From Blattamonas nauphoetae (Eukaryota > Preaxostyla > Oxymonadida), in NCBI GenBank assembly GCA_033064195.1, contig JARBJD010000038.1, forward strand, positions 248,001-312,000: a DNA stretch of 64,000 nucleotides, read 5' to 3'. The translations under genes and the position numbers were made by a program. The notes beneath the pieces are model-generated. The model was not told the origin of the DNA and ran no database searches. It saw nothing but the letters and a program-made list of their open reading frames with translations. This document shows, piece by piece, positions 1 through 11,800 of the stretch (positions are counted from its first letter, which is position 1; each line of letters begins with the position of its first letter).

Positions 1-432
1 TTTTCACACCAAAACTGTCAGCTTTCAATCGAACAAGGACAGAATAAGCATTCTGACGACAAGTTAAAGAGGTTGGAAGAGTTGCACGGATGTCAGAAGA
101 GGGATGAAGAAGAGAGAAAACACACTTTTTCGTCGCGGATCCTCCAGTATCTCTGAGAGGAGTGGAAGTTGAGAGCTCTCAGTGGAGGAACAGACTATAC
201 AGGTCACATCTCCTCTTCTTGGAAGAGGAGACATATTGTGACATCCGCAATCAAAAGTGCCTCCCAGGGCACATCAGTCAAATCTCTTGATTTCCACTTC
301 ACCACACTATTCTTGTTTTATATTTGAAAAATTACCGTCTTTCATGAATGTGAAGTGTTTACGAAAAAAGTGTGAAAAATCATCTGTTCATAAATGCAGG
401 AAGGGGTGGCCACTTACTTTTGTCCGTGACTG
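1..432. mobile_element. right half of a fold-back MITE (partial at window edge)
   Basis: This stretch matches 7274-7705, the spacer and right arm of the complete 889-bp element at 6817-7705, apparently base for base by eye. It ends in the same terminus, CCGTGACTG, at position 432. The left arm would lie before the window. The sequence after 432 resembles the DNA downstream of the ARM/HEAT-like paralogue near 5940-6128, so this copy sits just 3' of the paralogue at 596-4583. It has no coding capacity; reading frames inside it are chance. Confidence 0.85.
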
Positions 433-1609
433 GACGAACCGAAAAGAGCAAACCATTTCTGGACGATTGGAGGCCATCCCAGAATCAGTTCGTCGACACC
501 AACAATCAAAGCATTCCCAACATCCGAGGAGAGTCCGCAGATATGAATTGGAATCATTCGAGAGAGGCGACTTCGATGGGTTAATTGGGATGGAATCATT
601 GCGGTCTTTCCACATTCGATCCCAGCAATCGTGAGATGCAGTAGCAATCTTCGAGAAGACCCAGACCATGACCTCCCTTGTTGTGCATCAGCGTCTGTTC
701 GAGTGTGTCTTCGAATCCTTCCGAAAACAGAGTTTGCATCATCCGTTTTGCAGATTGGGCCGTATCTGGACCTTCATCCTTCCATTCTTGAAGCGAATAG
801 TTGAGGTCGCCGAACAGTACCCAGAGATCATCGTCCCTTTCGACGATCGAGACACAAGTCGAAAATCCCATCGTGATCGGAGATGCGAGGACAAACTCCA
901 ATGTTGGACGATGATATGGACCTAATTGTAGGAGAGTGCTCACTAGATTCATGAAAGATCGAATCAAGTCTTTATCGAGGATGAATCGATTTGAAATCAG
1001 AAATGTCAAAAATTGAGACGATGGAAGCACGACCTTATGAAAGATCATTTCACGATGGTTCAACTGGTCGACTACTGCAGTGATGGCGAGCAGGTTGAGA
1101 CGTGATGGGTGGGCGAGATCGCCACAATTTCTGACGAATCTGATAAGTTCGTCGAATATCTCTTCATTTCCAGAAATTTGCAGTGTGTGAGGTTGAACAG
1201 TCGTTAACACATTACTGACGAGATCTGACTCCACAAGACGATCTTGAATTTGGGGTGACGAATGCTCGAATGTGTGGCGAAGGAACAACAATGCTGCGGG
1301 AATTACAGTCGAGTGTGGAGATGACAGCAAAATGACGATACTGTTGATAAAGCCAGAAGGCGATCCAGGTGAAGAGTGAACGAGATCCATGACAAGTCGA
1401 TCTGGACGATCTTCGTCGCTCCACTCTGGTTCGAGGTGCTTCAGAAATCTGACAGTTCTGTCTTGAAGGGCATTGTCAAATGGGTGTTGAGCTTTAACGA
1501 GGGCCAAAAGAGAATTGTAAATTGCTGATTTCTCATCAAATGACATTGATGAAGAGAGAGCGAAATTGAGGAATGGTTCACGTTCTGGATCGATTGTTGA
1601 ATTCAATTC

Positions 1610-4515
1610 TAGGCATGGCTGACCGGCACTGACCGGTCAGTTTTCATCGAAAAGTACTGACGGTCACTGACCGGAGAAATGAGGGAACCCATAATCCAGA
1701 GTTACCATTTCTCCGAAGTGGATTCATCGAAAACTGCATTTCGCATCGATACCGTGAGTATTCGTGATCTGTCTTCGGATATACAACAAATGTATAATTT
1801 TCACTTCAATTCATCTCTTGCTAACTTATTCTTGGACATTTTTACCAGTTATAAGTACAAAAGGCAATTATGGGTTGCTCTTTGACATTTTTTCGTATTC
1901 TCCAAGTTAAGTTAACACTCTTGTTTTCTCACTTCGGCTTTTTTTGAATCACAGAGTTTTGAAGAGGATTGAAACACTTTATGAATGAAGTGGGAACGAC
2001 GCCACTACTCATTGCTGTCATCACTTCTTTCCTCCCCACTTCGTGCCCACCAAATCGATGGCAGACTTTAGTGGAGGAGCACACGAATGAGGAGTACTCT
2101 GACGGGGGAGGGAGAGCATTCGACTCTTGTTTGGTGGGCGATGGATGGACGAGAGGGGTGTAGGACAGGGCGAGGGGCGAGTGGTGTGAAGGGTGTTGGG
2201 GACGGCGTGGTCAGGAGGGGTGGTGCCTTCAGGACGTCGGGTGCTTCTGCGGCAGCGAGGGGAGGAAGGGGGAGAACGAACGGTGAATTGGGAGTGGTCT
2301 GCTTTGTGGGTGGGGTGCGCTCGGCCTGCGGGAGGACCACCGAGAGTGGTCGATCCAGCACGTGCTGCGAGTCCGCTGATGGATTGGGATCGACAGCGAG
2401 TTTTGTGAAGTGCGGGAGGGTGAGGAGTTATGTTGGGGAGGGCTGTGTCCGTCCAGGCGACCGTGCTGGAGGAGATTGACGGATCAGAAGAGACAAGCGG
2501 GGTTTGGAGGCTGGCTGTGTTCCAAGAACGGTGATCGTAGTGGGAAGCTTCTGCTCGGCTGGCTGAGAACTCGCCCCGTCCGTGCAGTGCGTAAGGAGGG
2601 GAGCAGCCGACGAGCTCCGAAGCACGTCAGCTGCGTCTGTCCTGTCCAGCTGGGGGTGGCGATCAGTGAGGTTGGGAGTGCTGACAGACTCGCCTGTGCT
2701 CTTCAGGAGAGAGAGGGGGAGCAGCGCGTGGCTGTTGAGGTTCAATCGCTGCAGTCCCAAGGTGTGCTGAGCAGGCTGGGCCGGTGTCTTCTCCAGCACC
2801 GCATCTGATCAATTAGGCGAGAGACAATTGAGCACGAGCTTTGGAAGCGGAGAGTACGGCAGGATCAGCTGTGTTGGGGTGCGGGGGGCAGTCGGGTTGG
2901 CAAGCGTGGCTGGCGATGGCGCTGGTTGTGTCGGGGAGAAGAACACGGGCGAAACGCTGGTGCCGACAGGAGGAGTGACAGCAAGCGACGGTGGAAGGGT
3001 CGGAAACAAATAAGAGGACGGCTGGATGCCTTTCATCTGCAGAAGATGGGCGAGCGGGAAGGCGAAGGAAGTTGTTGTGGGGTGCGTCACGGGCGGCAGG
3101 GATGACTGTTTGTCAGTGAAGAAGAAGCTGCCTGTTAGTCCCTCGGGATCATTGGGCGACGACGCAGGTGGGGGTGAACCGTTATTTCCCCACGACAGTG
3201 TCTGTTGGACAGATCCATACGATCGGTACCGAAATAGTGAATATGATAGGGTTTGGGGCAGAGGATAGAAATAGTGTGCAACATCAAGCGATTTAGTCTG
3301 TGGAACGGGCGGGAAAGAGCCAGACTCGGCGGTGATGTGAGGGGGCGTCGGCGGGATGGCACTGAAGTCTTCCTGGGCCATCAAGAAGCTTTCCCGCTGC
3401 GCTTCGAGTTTGTGGCGTTCGCGGTCTTCGCTGAGACGCCGACTGGCTGGAATAAACACTTTGGAGTGCACGGTCAGCGAAGACAGCGTCGATATGGAAG
3501 AAAACGGAGTGGAGACTGAAAGGAGAGGTTGGGAAACATGATGAGAAGCAGAGAGACTTCATAGAACAATGATGAACACACTTTCCAGATTGGAAGGTTG
3601 TTTCGTGTCGATCGACAAGTCTGATGACTCCGTTTTGGCAGAAAGCTGCGAGCCTGCCAGCGGTGGATATACAGTGTCGCGGATCCTGTGGAAAAACTGC
3701 TCGAAGTGACAGACGTCAAAGGGGAGCGAGTACACAAGGAGCGACAGGAGGGTACGCTCCATGTCGTTGAAGATAGTCGGAGCGATGCCTCCGAGGTGGG
3801 CGTAGTGCTTGTTGAAGAAAAATTGGTCGTCGAGATACTTTGTGGAGACAACGGTGCTGAAGGGAAGATGAAAAGGAGAGGAGATGAAACGCTGTGAGGA
3901 AGAGGGTGTGGGCGTTGTGAGAGGTGAAGCGCACGCCACAGTCTGTCCGGAGACACTCGATGTACAAAAGAGCGATCACGAAGCAGAAAGGAGAACAGTT
4001 CATTCTCAACATCAGTCTGAAAGCACAGAGGCGATCAAGGAAAATGAGGTAAAATGATGAAAAAAGTGAAAGGAAAGTGCGTACAAATCAAGACATATTG
4101 ACAGAGATGGTAAGTGCGGTGAGCTTTCGAAGAGCCAGATTGTGTCGGAGTCTTGGCTTGTGCTTGACTACGAGTCACGACGTGAAACCTGGTCGAGAGC
4201 ATAAAGTTTCACGATTGCAAAAGCACTCGCTCCGTCAACATCGTGGAGATCTTTTGGGCTGTGTTTGCTGATCGATTCGTGGTACGTTGGTGAATGTGAT
4301 GTGTGAGATCAACAATCCCATTGTTGTAGGATATCTCCATGATACGGAAAAAGGAGGCTTCCGATCGGCTTCTGCAAGCAAATCTTGATATGTATATCCG
4401 CTTGCTCGCCGATTTCTGGATTATAGAAAGTGATTTATAGAAGAGCTGAGATCTGACCCTTTTAATTATTCCAGGGTGACACTGACCGGCACTTTTGGCC
4501 GGTCAGCCATGCCTA
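1610..4515. mobile_element. 2.9-kb gene-carrying DNA element with 17-bp TIRs and 8-bp TSD
   Basis: The termini are perfect 17-bp inverted repeats (TAGGCATGGCTGACCGG at 1610-1626 and its complement ending at 4515). They are flanked by the direct repeat TTCAATTC at 1602-1609 and 4516-4523. Subterminal copies of CTGACCGG in both orientations follow at each end, as expected for transposase-binding sites. An 8-bp duplication fits hAT-like and some Mutator-like elements; the superfamily is not assigned. No transposase reading was found. The interior is a cyclin gene copy on the minus strand, so this is best described as a non-autonomous Pack-type element. Confidence 0.85.
2068..4130 (-). pseudogene. 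captured PHO80/Pcl-type cyclin gene copy with introns
   Basis: Four exons read as a cyclin box: a first exon ending at 4085 (only its PSLSICLD end is clear), then 4016-3891 (NCSPFCFVIALLYIECL, then LTSHN-type FTSHNAHTLFLTA), 3856-3582 (VVSTKYLDDQFFFNKHYAHL and GGIAPTIFNDMERTLLSLLVYSL) and 3515 to 2809. Introns are 4084-4017, 3890-3857 (34 bp) and 3581-3516, all GT-AG and in matching phase. These match the conserved blocks of PHO80-like cyclins, which bind CDK partners. After the box comes a Pro/Ser-rich tail; proline-rich reading continues in the same frame past stops near 2809 and 2428 to about 2068, so the true end is uncertain. Introns rule out a retrocopy. The N-terminal exon is poorly defined. 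Confidence 0.75.
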
Positions 4516-4583
4516 TTCAATTCCTGTGAATCATTCGATAAGGTATCGTTGGAAGCTTTTAAAGAAACGGTTTCAATTTTCAT

Positions 4584-6128
4584 TGAATCAGGACGAGGAT
4601 CATCCCATTCTGTGTCGATTCCTGACTCAGAGCTCACTAATCCCTCAAAACATGAATTGTTCGAAGAAATGCAATGACTATAAAGAGAAGAATGAAATGA
4701 ATCATTATTGGCAACGAATATCTTTCTGCCTGACATGTTGCACTTTCGTCGAGGTTCTTTCATTCAATGTTCGCATTCGAACAATAATCACTTTTCAAAC
4801 CAACCATCAACGCAGCCGAAGCCAATGATTTTGAATTGTGGATGGTGGAGAGTCGAGTGTGTGATGGATGGAAAAAAAGAGAGGCGATGATTCTCGTTCA
4901 TGGTGAATAAACGATAAGAACAGAATTGTTCCGAAAATGGCAGCCTGAAACAATTGGGCGCGAGTTTGGCTTTGTTCAAGAACGATTCCGTTCAGTTCCT
5001 TGAAAAAAGAGTTCGTGTTCAGAAAAGCAAGAAATTGAGTCACCAGAACTGAGTCTTGGCAGAATTAACCAACCAAGGTCCATCGAAGAATGTCTTGACA
5101 TCAGAAAATGGCAATAGATGAACTCCAAACTCGTCTGGTTGTGTTGGAAGTGATGAACGAGGAGATGCCAGTGCGGAATCCAATTCCAGCAGAGGAACGA
5201 GATGGCTGGCCATTCCAGTTCCGATTGTGCCAGCGGAGTTATAGAGTCCATTCTGTCGTTTGGAGTGGAATGGACGGCGATCTGAAGAGAGAGACGACAG
5301 TGTTGAGAAGAGAGCTCGTTTGGAGGAGTGTTGGCATGATGGAGCTCATCATCGTCTGAAAAGCGATTCAACATAGATACTGTCCAAATAGTGAGAAATC
5401 GTTTGAACATTCAGTCTTCCAAAAGTGACATCTGAACAGCGCCTCTTGGGTTTCGCCAATCCTTCCTTTCTGGCTATATCCTATCCAACTTGGACAATGT
5501 TCAGAATCGACATCAGAGAGGCGTTTGAGGGACCTTATGAGCCTCATTTTTGCTTCGTGATGTGAGCTTGCTGTCGAACAGTCGACACCTGATGTGCAAC
5601 AAGTTGTTCCATCTCAGACGATGGACCAGGTACAGAAAACGTTGTGTTGACCAACATAGTCGACTGAAGTGTTTTGATTCTTTGATTTCAGATGACAGTT
5701 TGTGGTTCGGTTCCAGGAACGAAACAACTGACTGAGAGGATAGCCAACTGGCGGGATGATCATGAAACCAACTGTATATGGCCGTGGAATAGCGAAAATG
5801 TGGTGAGCATCCCATTTCGACGAGAGAAATGAGAAGTGTGTTTGAGATGGTTCAAAAGTCGAGAATGTGAAAGAGAATCTGGTCACAATGTGCCGTTCAG
5901 GGACGCCAGGAAGTGTTTGGAGAGAGGACGGTTGACGACGTGACAGTCAACGACAGCCGCGTTGAGAACGATGAACCCAAAAGAGTATACCATTTCGTGA
6001 TGATTGGAGGTGATCCCAGAATCTGTTCTTCTGCACCAGCAATCAGCGTTTTCCCAACATCCGAGGAGAGTCCGCAGAGATGGGGTGGAGTCTTTCGAGA
6101 GTAGTTTGTTCGACGTGTCATTTGAGAT
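4584..6128. other. intergenic stretch between the two ARM/HEAT-like copies
   Basis: No gene can be supported. Minus-strand frames of 60-145 codons overlap one another (for example 5410-4976, 5043-4807 and 5886-5614) with some coding flavour but no start, splice or domain that holds together. They may be remnants of another family member. The part at roughly 5940-6128 resembles 434-595, so both paralogues were duplicated with their 3' flanks. Confidence 0.4.
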
Positions 6129-8106
6129 CTACAGTAGGATGTACCGCTTCATCAAATTCGATCCCAGCGATTGTGAGAGTTGCAAACAATCTTCGACAAG
6201 AATTATCCCATTAATTCCGTCATTGTCGTGCTTCAGCATCTGTTCGAGTGTATCATCGAAGCCTTCCGAAAACAGTGCTTGCATCATCCGTTTCCCAGAT
6301 TTGATGACTTCTGGACCTTCTGCGTTCCATTCTTTCAGCGAAATGTTGATTGTCCTGATAGCATTCAAGAGATTGTTCATCTTTTCGACGAACGAGAGAT
6401 GAGTTGAGAAAACTATCACGATTGGAGAGGCGAGAACAAACTCCAATGTTGGTTGATGGGATGGACCGATTTGAAGGAGCTTTGCCAATAGATCCATGAA
6501 TGATTCAGACAAGCGTTCATTGAGGATGTATCGATCTGGGATCAACAATGTCACAAAAGGAGACGATGGGATCACGACCTTCAGGAAAATCGTTTCACGA
6601 TGGTTATATTTTTCGACATCATCTGTTATGTTAAGTTTTCTGAGACTGTATAGAGTTGCGAGGTAGAGGAATTTGACGATGATTGTGCTGATACCACAGA
6701 GAATTGTTTCATTTCCCGAAATAGGTTGTGTGTGAGGTTGGACAGTCGCTAATATTTTGCTGATGAAATCTGATTCCGCGAGACGAGATTGAAATGTTAG
6801 TGATAAATTCAGAAGTCAGTCACGGACAAAAGTAAGTGGCCACCCCTTCCTGCATTTATGAACAGATGATTTTTCACACTTTTTTCGTAAACACTTCACA
6901 TTCATGAAAGACGGTAATTTTTCAAATATAAAACAAGAATAGTGTGGTGAAGTGGAAATCAAGAGATTTGACTGATGTGCCCTGGGAGGCACTTTTGATT
7001 GCGGATGTCACAATATGTCTCCTCTTCCAAGAAGAGGAGATGTGACCTGTATAGTCTGTTCCTCCACTGAGAGCTCTCAACTTCCACTCCTCTCAGAGAT
7101 ACTGGAGGATCCGCGACGAAAAAGTGTGTTTTCTCTCTTCTTCATCCCTCTTCAGCCAGCTTTGTAAAGACATCAAACTCTCTCTCTGACGATGTTATTA
7201 AGTATTCTCACTTTCTCTCAATTGTAATGACCTGCTGTAGAGAACATGAGATTCGCACATTTTCTCCCACATTTTTTCACACCAAAACTGTCAGCTTTCA
7301 ATCGAACAAGGACAGAATAAGCATTCTGACGACAAGTTAAAGAGGTTGGAAGAGTTGCACGGATGTCAGAAGAGGGATGAAGAAGAGAGAAAACACACTT
7401 TTTCGTCGCGGATCCTCCAGTATCTCTGAGAGGAGTGGAAGTTGAGAGCTCTCAGTGGAGGAACAGACTATACAGGTCACATCTCCTCTTCTTGGAAGAG
7501 GAGACATATTGTGACATCCGCAATCAAAAGTGCCTCCCAGGGCACATCAGTCAAATCTCTTGATTTCCACTTCACCACACTATTCTTGTTTTATATTTGA
7601 AAAATTACCGTCTTTCATGAATGTGAAGTGTTTACGAAAAAAGTGTGAAAAATCATCTGTTCATAAATGCAGGAAGGGGTGGCCACTTACTTTTGTCCGT
7701 GACTGAGTGTTAATTGAAGGAATGTCAACACTTCTGTAACCACAGCTGAGTGGGGAGATGACAAGAGAGTGACAATGCTCTCAGCATAGCCAGAAGGTGA
7801 TCCATCTGAAGATGGAATGAGGTTATTGACGAGGATGTCTGCCAAATCGTGGTCGAACACACCCGGTGCCAGGTTCTTCAAAAACTGGGCAGCTCGGTCT
7901 TGGAGGGCATTGTCGAATGGGTGTTCGGCTTTAACAAGGGCAACAAGAGAACGGTAAATGGCTGATTTGTCCTCAAAAGACAAATCTGAGTTCGGATCGA
8001 AATTCAGGAATGATTGTTGCACGCTGTTGAAAGATGAATGTGATTCCCGCGGGTGAGTCAAAGAGGTATCTAAAGATGTTATCCAATCAGATTGTTCGTT
8101 TCCCAT
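6129..8106 (-). pseudogene. ARM/HEAT-like repeat protein gene, copy 2, split by the 889-bp MITE
   Basis: Starts with ATG at 8106 (MGNEQSDWITS; Gly2 followed by Asn would fit N-myristoylation). It has the family motif SAIYRSLVALVKAEHPFDNAL, and the C-terminal half ends at 6129 after LEQMLKHDNDGING. The two halves are separated by the element at 6817-7705. Ignoring the element and one AGT, the reading runs on without a gap (LTFLQLTLLNLSLTFQSRL) and aligns residue for residue with copy 1 (LLFLRHTF...QIQDRLVES). Function is unknown. The insertion changes the frame, so the encoded protein is truncated unless the element is removed from the RNA; no obvious splice sites lie at its edges. Confidence 0.75.
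6817..7705. mobile_element. 889-bp fold-back MITE with 337-bp TIRs and 3-bp TSD
   Basis: The arms 6817-7153 and 7369-7705 are inverted copies of each other around a 215-bp spacer. Ends are CAGTCACGGACAAAAGTAAG and its complement. The flanking direct repeat is AGT (6814-6816 and 7706-7708). The tips look like those of mariner-type elements, but the duplication is not TA, so the family is left open. It has no coding capacity. The 1-432 copy matches it without visible differences, so movement was recent. Confidence 0.9.
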
Positions 8107-8852
8107 TTTCCAAACGATGGAAGATCATCCCATCAATACTCACGGTTGGTTCTGATTTTCTGAAACCAGTCGAGGTGGGGATCGAACATAATCCATGAAG
8201 TGTTGATGTGTGAAGTGGGGCAGTAGGGAGTTGGGAAACGATCTGAAAGATTCAAAACACGAATCGAGACATGACGCCATCCAACTGCGAATGCCATCGT
8301 TTGTTTCCTGCCTGTATGAAGCCAGTTTCCTGGAAGAGTCGTGAAGTGTGAGATGAGGACACGAGCAAACGAGAACGTGAAGTTTGGGTGATGTGGGAGT
8401 GATATGCGAGGATTGATTTGAGTGTGTGGGTGACATGGATGACAATGAATCGAACAAAGTGGAAGTTGAGTGAAGCGCTGGAAATATCTCATCCAGGAAC
8501 GAAGACACATCCAGAATCGATGCACGAGAGAGAAGATGACTCCTTTCCTGTGCCTCGACTGGGGTGTGAGAAAGAAGACAAGGGTTGAGAGTGTCGTGAA
8601 ACGAAGATGAGATGAGCAAAGAAGATGGTTATGACATGAGGAGAGGTCAGCATGCTCGTCGTGGAGTTGTGTGTGCTGTGGAGGTCAGAGTGTGTGAGGT
8701 GATGAGATGCTGACTTCTCCAAGTTTGACGTGTAAAAAAAGTTAGACGAGAGATGTGACAGCACCAGCTGATGACGTGGCTGGAGCTGAATGAGTGATGA
8801 GTGTGTGTGAGGGTGTGGTTGGTGAGATGAATCCTTCGGCCGTCGTGTAATG
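8107..8852. other. intergenic, with an unassigned minus-strand open frame
   Basis: Between the 3' end of the large beta-helix gene and the start of ARM/HEAT copy 2. A minus-strand frame of 159 codons (8619-8140) has plausible protein-like composition (for example SFLDEIFPALHSTSTLF and HFTHQHFMDYVRSPPRL) but no recognisable domain. It could be an unrecognised small gene or exon, or a coding-like remnant. Overlapping frames at 8937-8489 are Ser/His/Thr-rich and look spurious. Confidence 0.3.
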
Positions 8853-11800
8853 TCACTGAACCGAAGGCAGAACTCCTCCATCCAACTGCGGCACGTGCTG
8901 GTTGTGTGTTGTCATCTTCGTCTCCCCCTTCTCCCAAAAGAACGACGTGATCGTGTGGAGTGGGATTCTGTCGTCTGGATTCGGTCGAAGACAGTTCGTG
9001 ATCAACTCCTTCAGACCTTCATCAAACCCAGTCATGTTCGGAAGCGTTCCTGTTCCAGCTGCTCGTTGCGCATTCACCGCGTCCATCTCCTTGAACGGTA
9101 CCTCTCCCGTCTCTACCTCCCAAATCATCAACCCCAGACTGAACACCGCTGCCTTCCCAGCATCAACACTTTCACTCTTCGCTGCGACTTCAGGTGCTTC
9201 CCAACGGATCCCTTCATGGCCCGTCTGCAGTGACGGTTGAAGCACCTGGCCTTCCGCTAAAAAAGAGCGCTTGTCAGCGTCCACCTTCAGATGGGCTTTT
9301 CCGTCGGCGTCGAACACGACGACGTGAGGAGAGAGACGCGTGAAGGCGGGAGACTTCGGGTCTTGGTTGATCAAGTTCTCCAATCCACGAGTGACCTGCT
9401 TGAAGATATCTGCGGTGTTGATCTCTGGACGGGGGAATTGTTTGTGGAGTCTGAAATAGAGCGAGCTCATCCGAGGAAGACGAGTCGTCTGCTGAACATT
9501 GTCACACGCAATCGCTTCCACATATCCAGTCGCTGACATCTCATTATCCCCTGCAACACCGACCTCTGGCGGGATGTTCGTCCGGTCTGTGATTTCTGAT
9601 TCTGGAAGCGCTGTCGTGGTTTTCTGGCCGAGGAAGGTGGTCGGATCCATTCCAGCGTCTGTCTGGACAACCCCGAATAAGTCATCGTCTTTCACTTCGA
9701 GCTGGAAGGGATGCTCGTCCAGTTCGGAGAGTTTGGGCTGCTTCGCCTTGTCCTTCCTTCTCTTCCGGATCAGAACGAAGACGATGAGGAGAATGGCGAG
9801 AAGGGCGAGGAGACCTCCGATCAGAGGGAGAATCCACTTCATCGCTTGTTTGGATTGTGCCTTCCGAATGTCGGCTGAACTTGGCTTGATCGAGAAGTCG
9901 GGTGAGGTTTCGCCGTTTCCATGTGCGAGTCGTGCTCGCCATTCAAACTCGTCTTTCAGCCCGATTTGAGAGGCAGTGAGAGAGAGTGTGATTCTGGACT
10001 CGGAGAATGATGAAGTCGATTCGGGTGTGAGCACGTGTGTGAACTTGGTCTTTTCGACTTTGTTTGTATCGACCTCGAACACTTCCAGTGACAACCCACA
10101 CGGAATGAATGTTGCTCCCGCAATGGTGACACTGAAATCAGCGTACTTCTTCCCAGCCTTGGCGCTCGTTCCTTTCGTATCCATCACAGGAACGAAGAGT
10201 GGTGCTTTCAGTGCTTGTGCCGACTTGGTAACAGAACAGTTCTCGGTCGATGAGATCCAATGAGAAAGTGTCTCGAATCCGTCTCCTCCAGAGAGCGTGC
10301 CAACATGCACCTCGCCGCTCTCGCAGTGGATGTTGCGACGAGCTGATGGGAACTCTTCAGACATGGCGTTGTCGCGAAATGCGGAGGTTTCGAGGGAGAT
10401 GTTGGAGTTGGTGAGAACGAGGGCAGAGTGTGAGAGATGGGAGAAGGTGGAGAAGTGGATGGAGACAGTCGAGTCGGTGATTTGGACGAGGCCTGTTTTC
10501 CACGAACAGATCGTGTCTTCCTTCTCATCGTCGTCGTTGGAGGCAGCCAGTGAACACGACGACATCTCCATCTCTCTGATTTGGGCAGTGTCAGCCGACG
10601 AGATAGCGAACGGGGCAGTTGAGAATGTGATGGAACTGATAATCAGACCAGAGATGTTCAGATCACCTCCAGTCAAACTGATGAGTGTCGGTTTCACTGT
10701 TGTGGTGGACGTGACGTTCACAGAAACTATTTCGGTCTCTCCGTTCTCGTTCAGGATCAGAGCATCGTTCGTCGTCAGTTTGGTGGACGACAGGTCGAGT
10801 GTGATGGCAGAGAGGATCAGGCTGTCTGGTTCGTAGAACTCGTTGTTCACAAAAGAACCTGACTCTTCCATCCGAACAACCGAATGCCCTTTCATCCTTC
10901 GAATTGTCAGTTCGTCACCATCCATCGCAAACTTCGAGGAGATCGTGGCTGAATTGTGGACCTCGACAACTCTCTTTTCGGTCAGCCTCATTCCTTCATC
11001 GATTGAGCGGCAGGGAAGCTGAGAATGGCCACACAGCGGATGATCCACACTTGACGATGTTGTCTCGACTGTGATGTGCGAGTCTGGACATGGATACAGT
11101 TTGTACAGCAGTGAGAACTTGTTGAATCCTGGTTTGATAGCCAGCGGATCGACTTCGACAATGATTGCGTCGCGTGGTGATGACGTGTTGAATGTCCCCG
11201 TCCATGATGTCGGCTTGAAGGTGAGGGTGTTCGTTCCTCTGATTCTGATCCAGCGTGGTTGTGCGTTGGAGAGGCAGCCAGCGAACGATGTTTGAGTGGC
11301 AGTGAGAGAGACAGACTCGGTCAGTGTTGTGTCGATGACGGTTGCTTCATCCGCATCGCGAGTGACGTCGATGAACTGGCAGGAAGTCAATTGGATCGTC
11401 GCTGAGGACACGATGAGTGCTGAATTCTGGAGATGGATGGGAGTGGTTGAGAGATCTGTTGCTTGGAGAGCTCCGCTGGTAAGAGAGATGGCTGGTGTGG
11501 CGAGAGTGTTGGACTTGGCAGAGAGGACACACGACGAGAAGCTGATCGTTCCAACACTGACGACGATTGGAGACGAGTGTTTCGATTGTGTTGGAAGAGA
11601 GATGGTCAGAGTTTCGAATGACAAGCGATCTTCACTGCTCGCTGGTGTATGTTTGACTTGAGCTGTACTCGTCAGGATGAGTTGAGACGTCCTTTCCTCA
11701 CCAGTGACAGTGTTTGAGCCAACGAATGAGAGCTCCCCAGTCAGTGTGAGACAATTCACAACCTTCATCACACTCAGCCCTGCCTGTGCCATTCTCTCCT

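Larger units (their letters stand above)
596..4583 (-). pseudogene. ARM/HEAT-like repeat protein gene, copy 1, split by a 2.9-kb element
   Basis: The main piece (1609 down to 596) encodes about 336 residues of a helical, Leu-rich repeat-type protein with the family motif SAIYNSLLALVKAQHPFDNAL and a C-terminal segment around EWKDEGPDTAQSAKRMMQ. Its 5' end (from an ATG at 4583 down to 4516) lies beyond the element at 1610-4515. Leaving out the element and one copy of the 8-bp duplication TTCAATTC makes the reading continuous (SQELN followed by STIDPE), aligned with the start of the paralogue at 8106. Function is unknown; ARM/HEAT-like folding is inferred from the helical pattern. Whether the element is spliced out or the gene is dead cannot be seen. 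Confidence 0.7.

Noticed and set aside
2087-3519. Long plus-strand frames rich in Gly/Arg/Val
   Set aside because: They are the antisense of the Pro/Ser-rich captured cyclin tail; no domain, and the minus reading has introns and a cyclin box.
8489-8937. Minus-strand Ser/His/Thr-rich frames downstream of the beta-helix gene
   Set aside because: They overlap the 3' end of that gene in other frames and have repetitive, unprotein-like composition.
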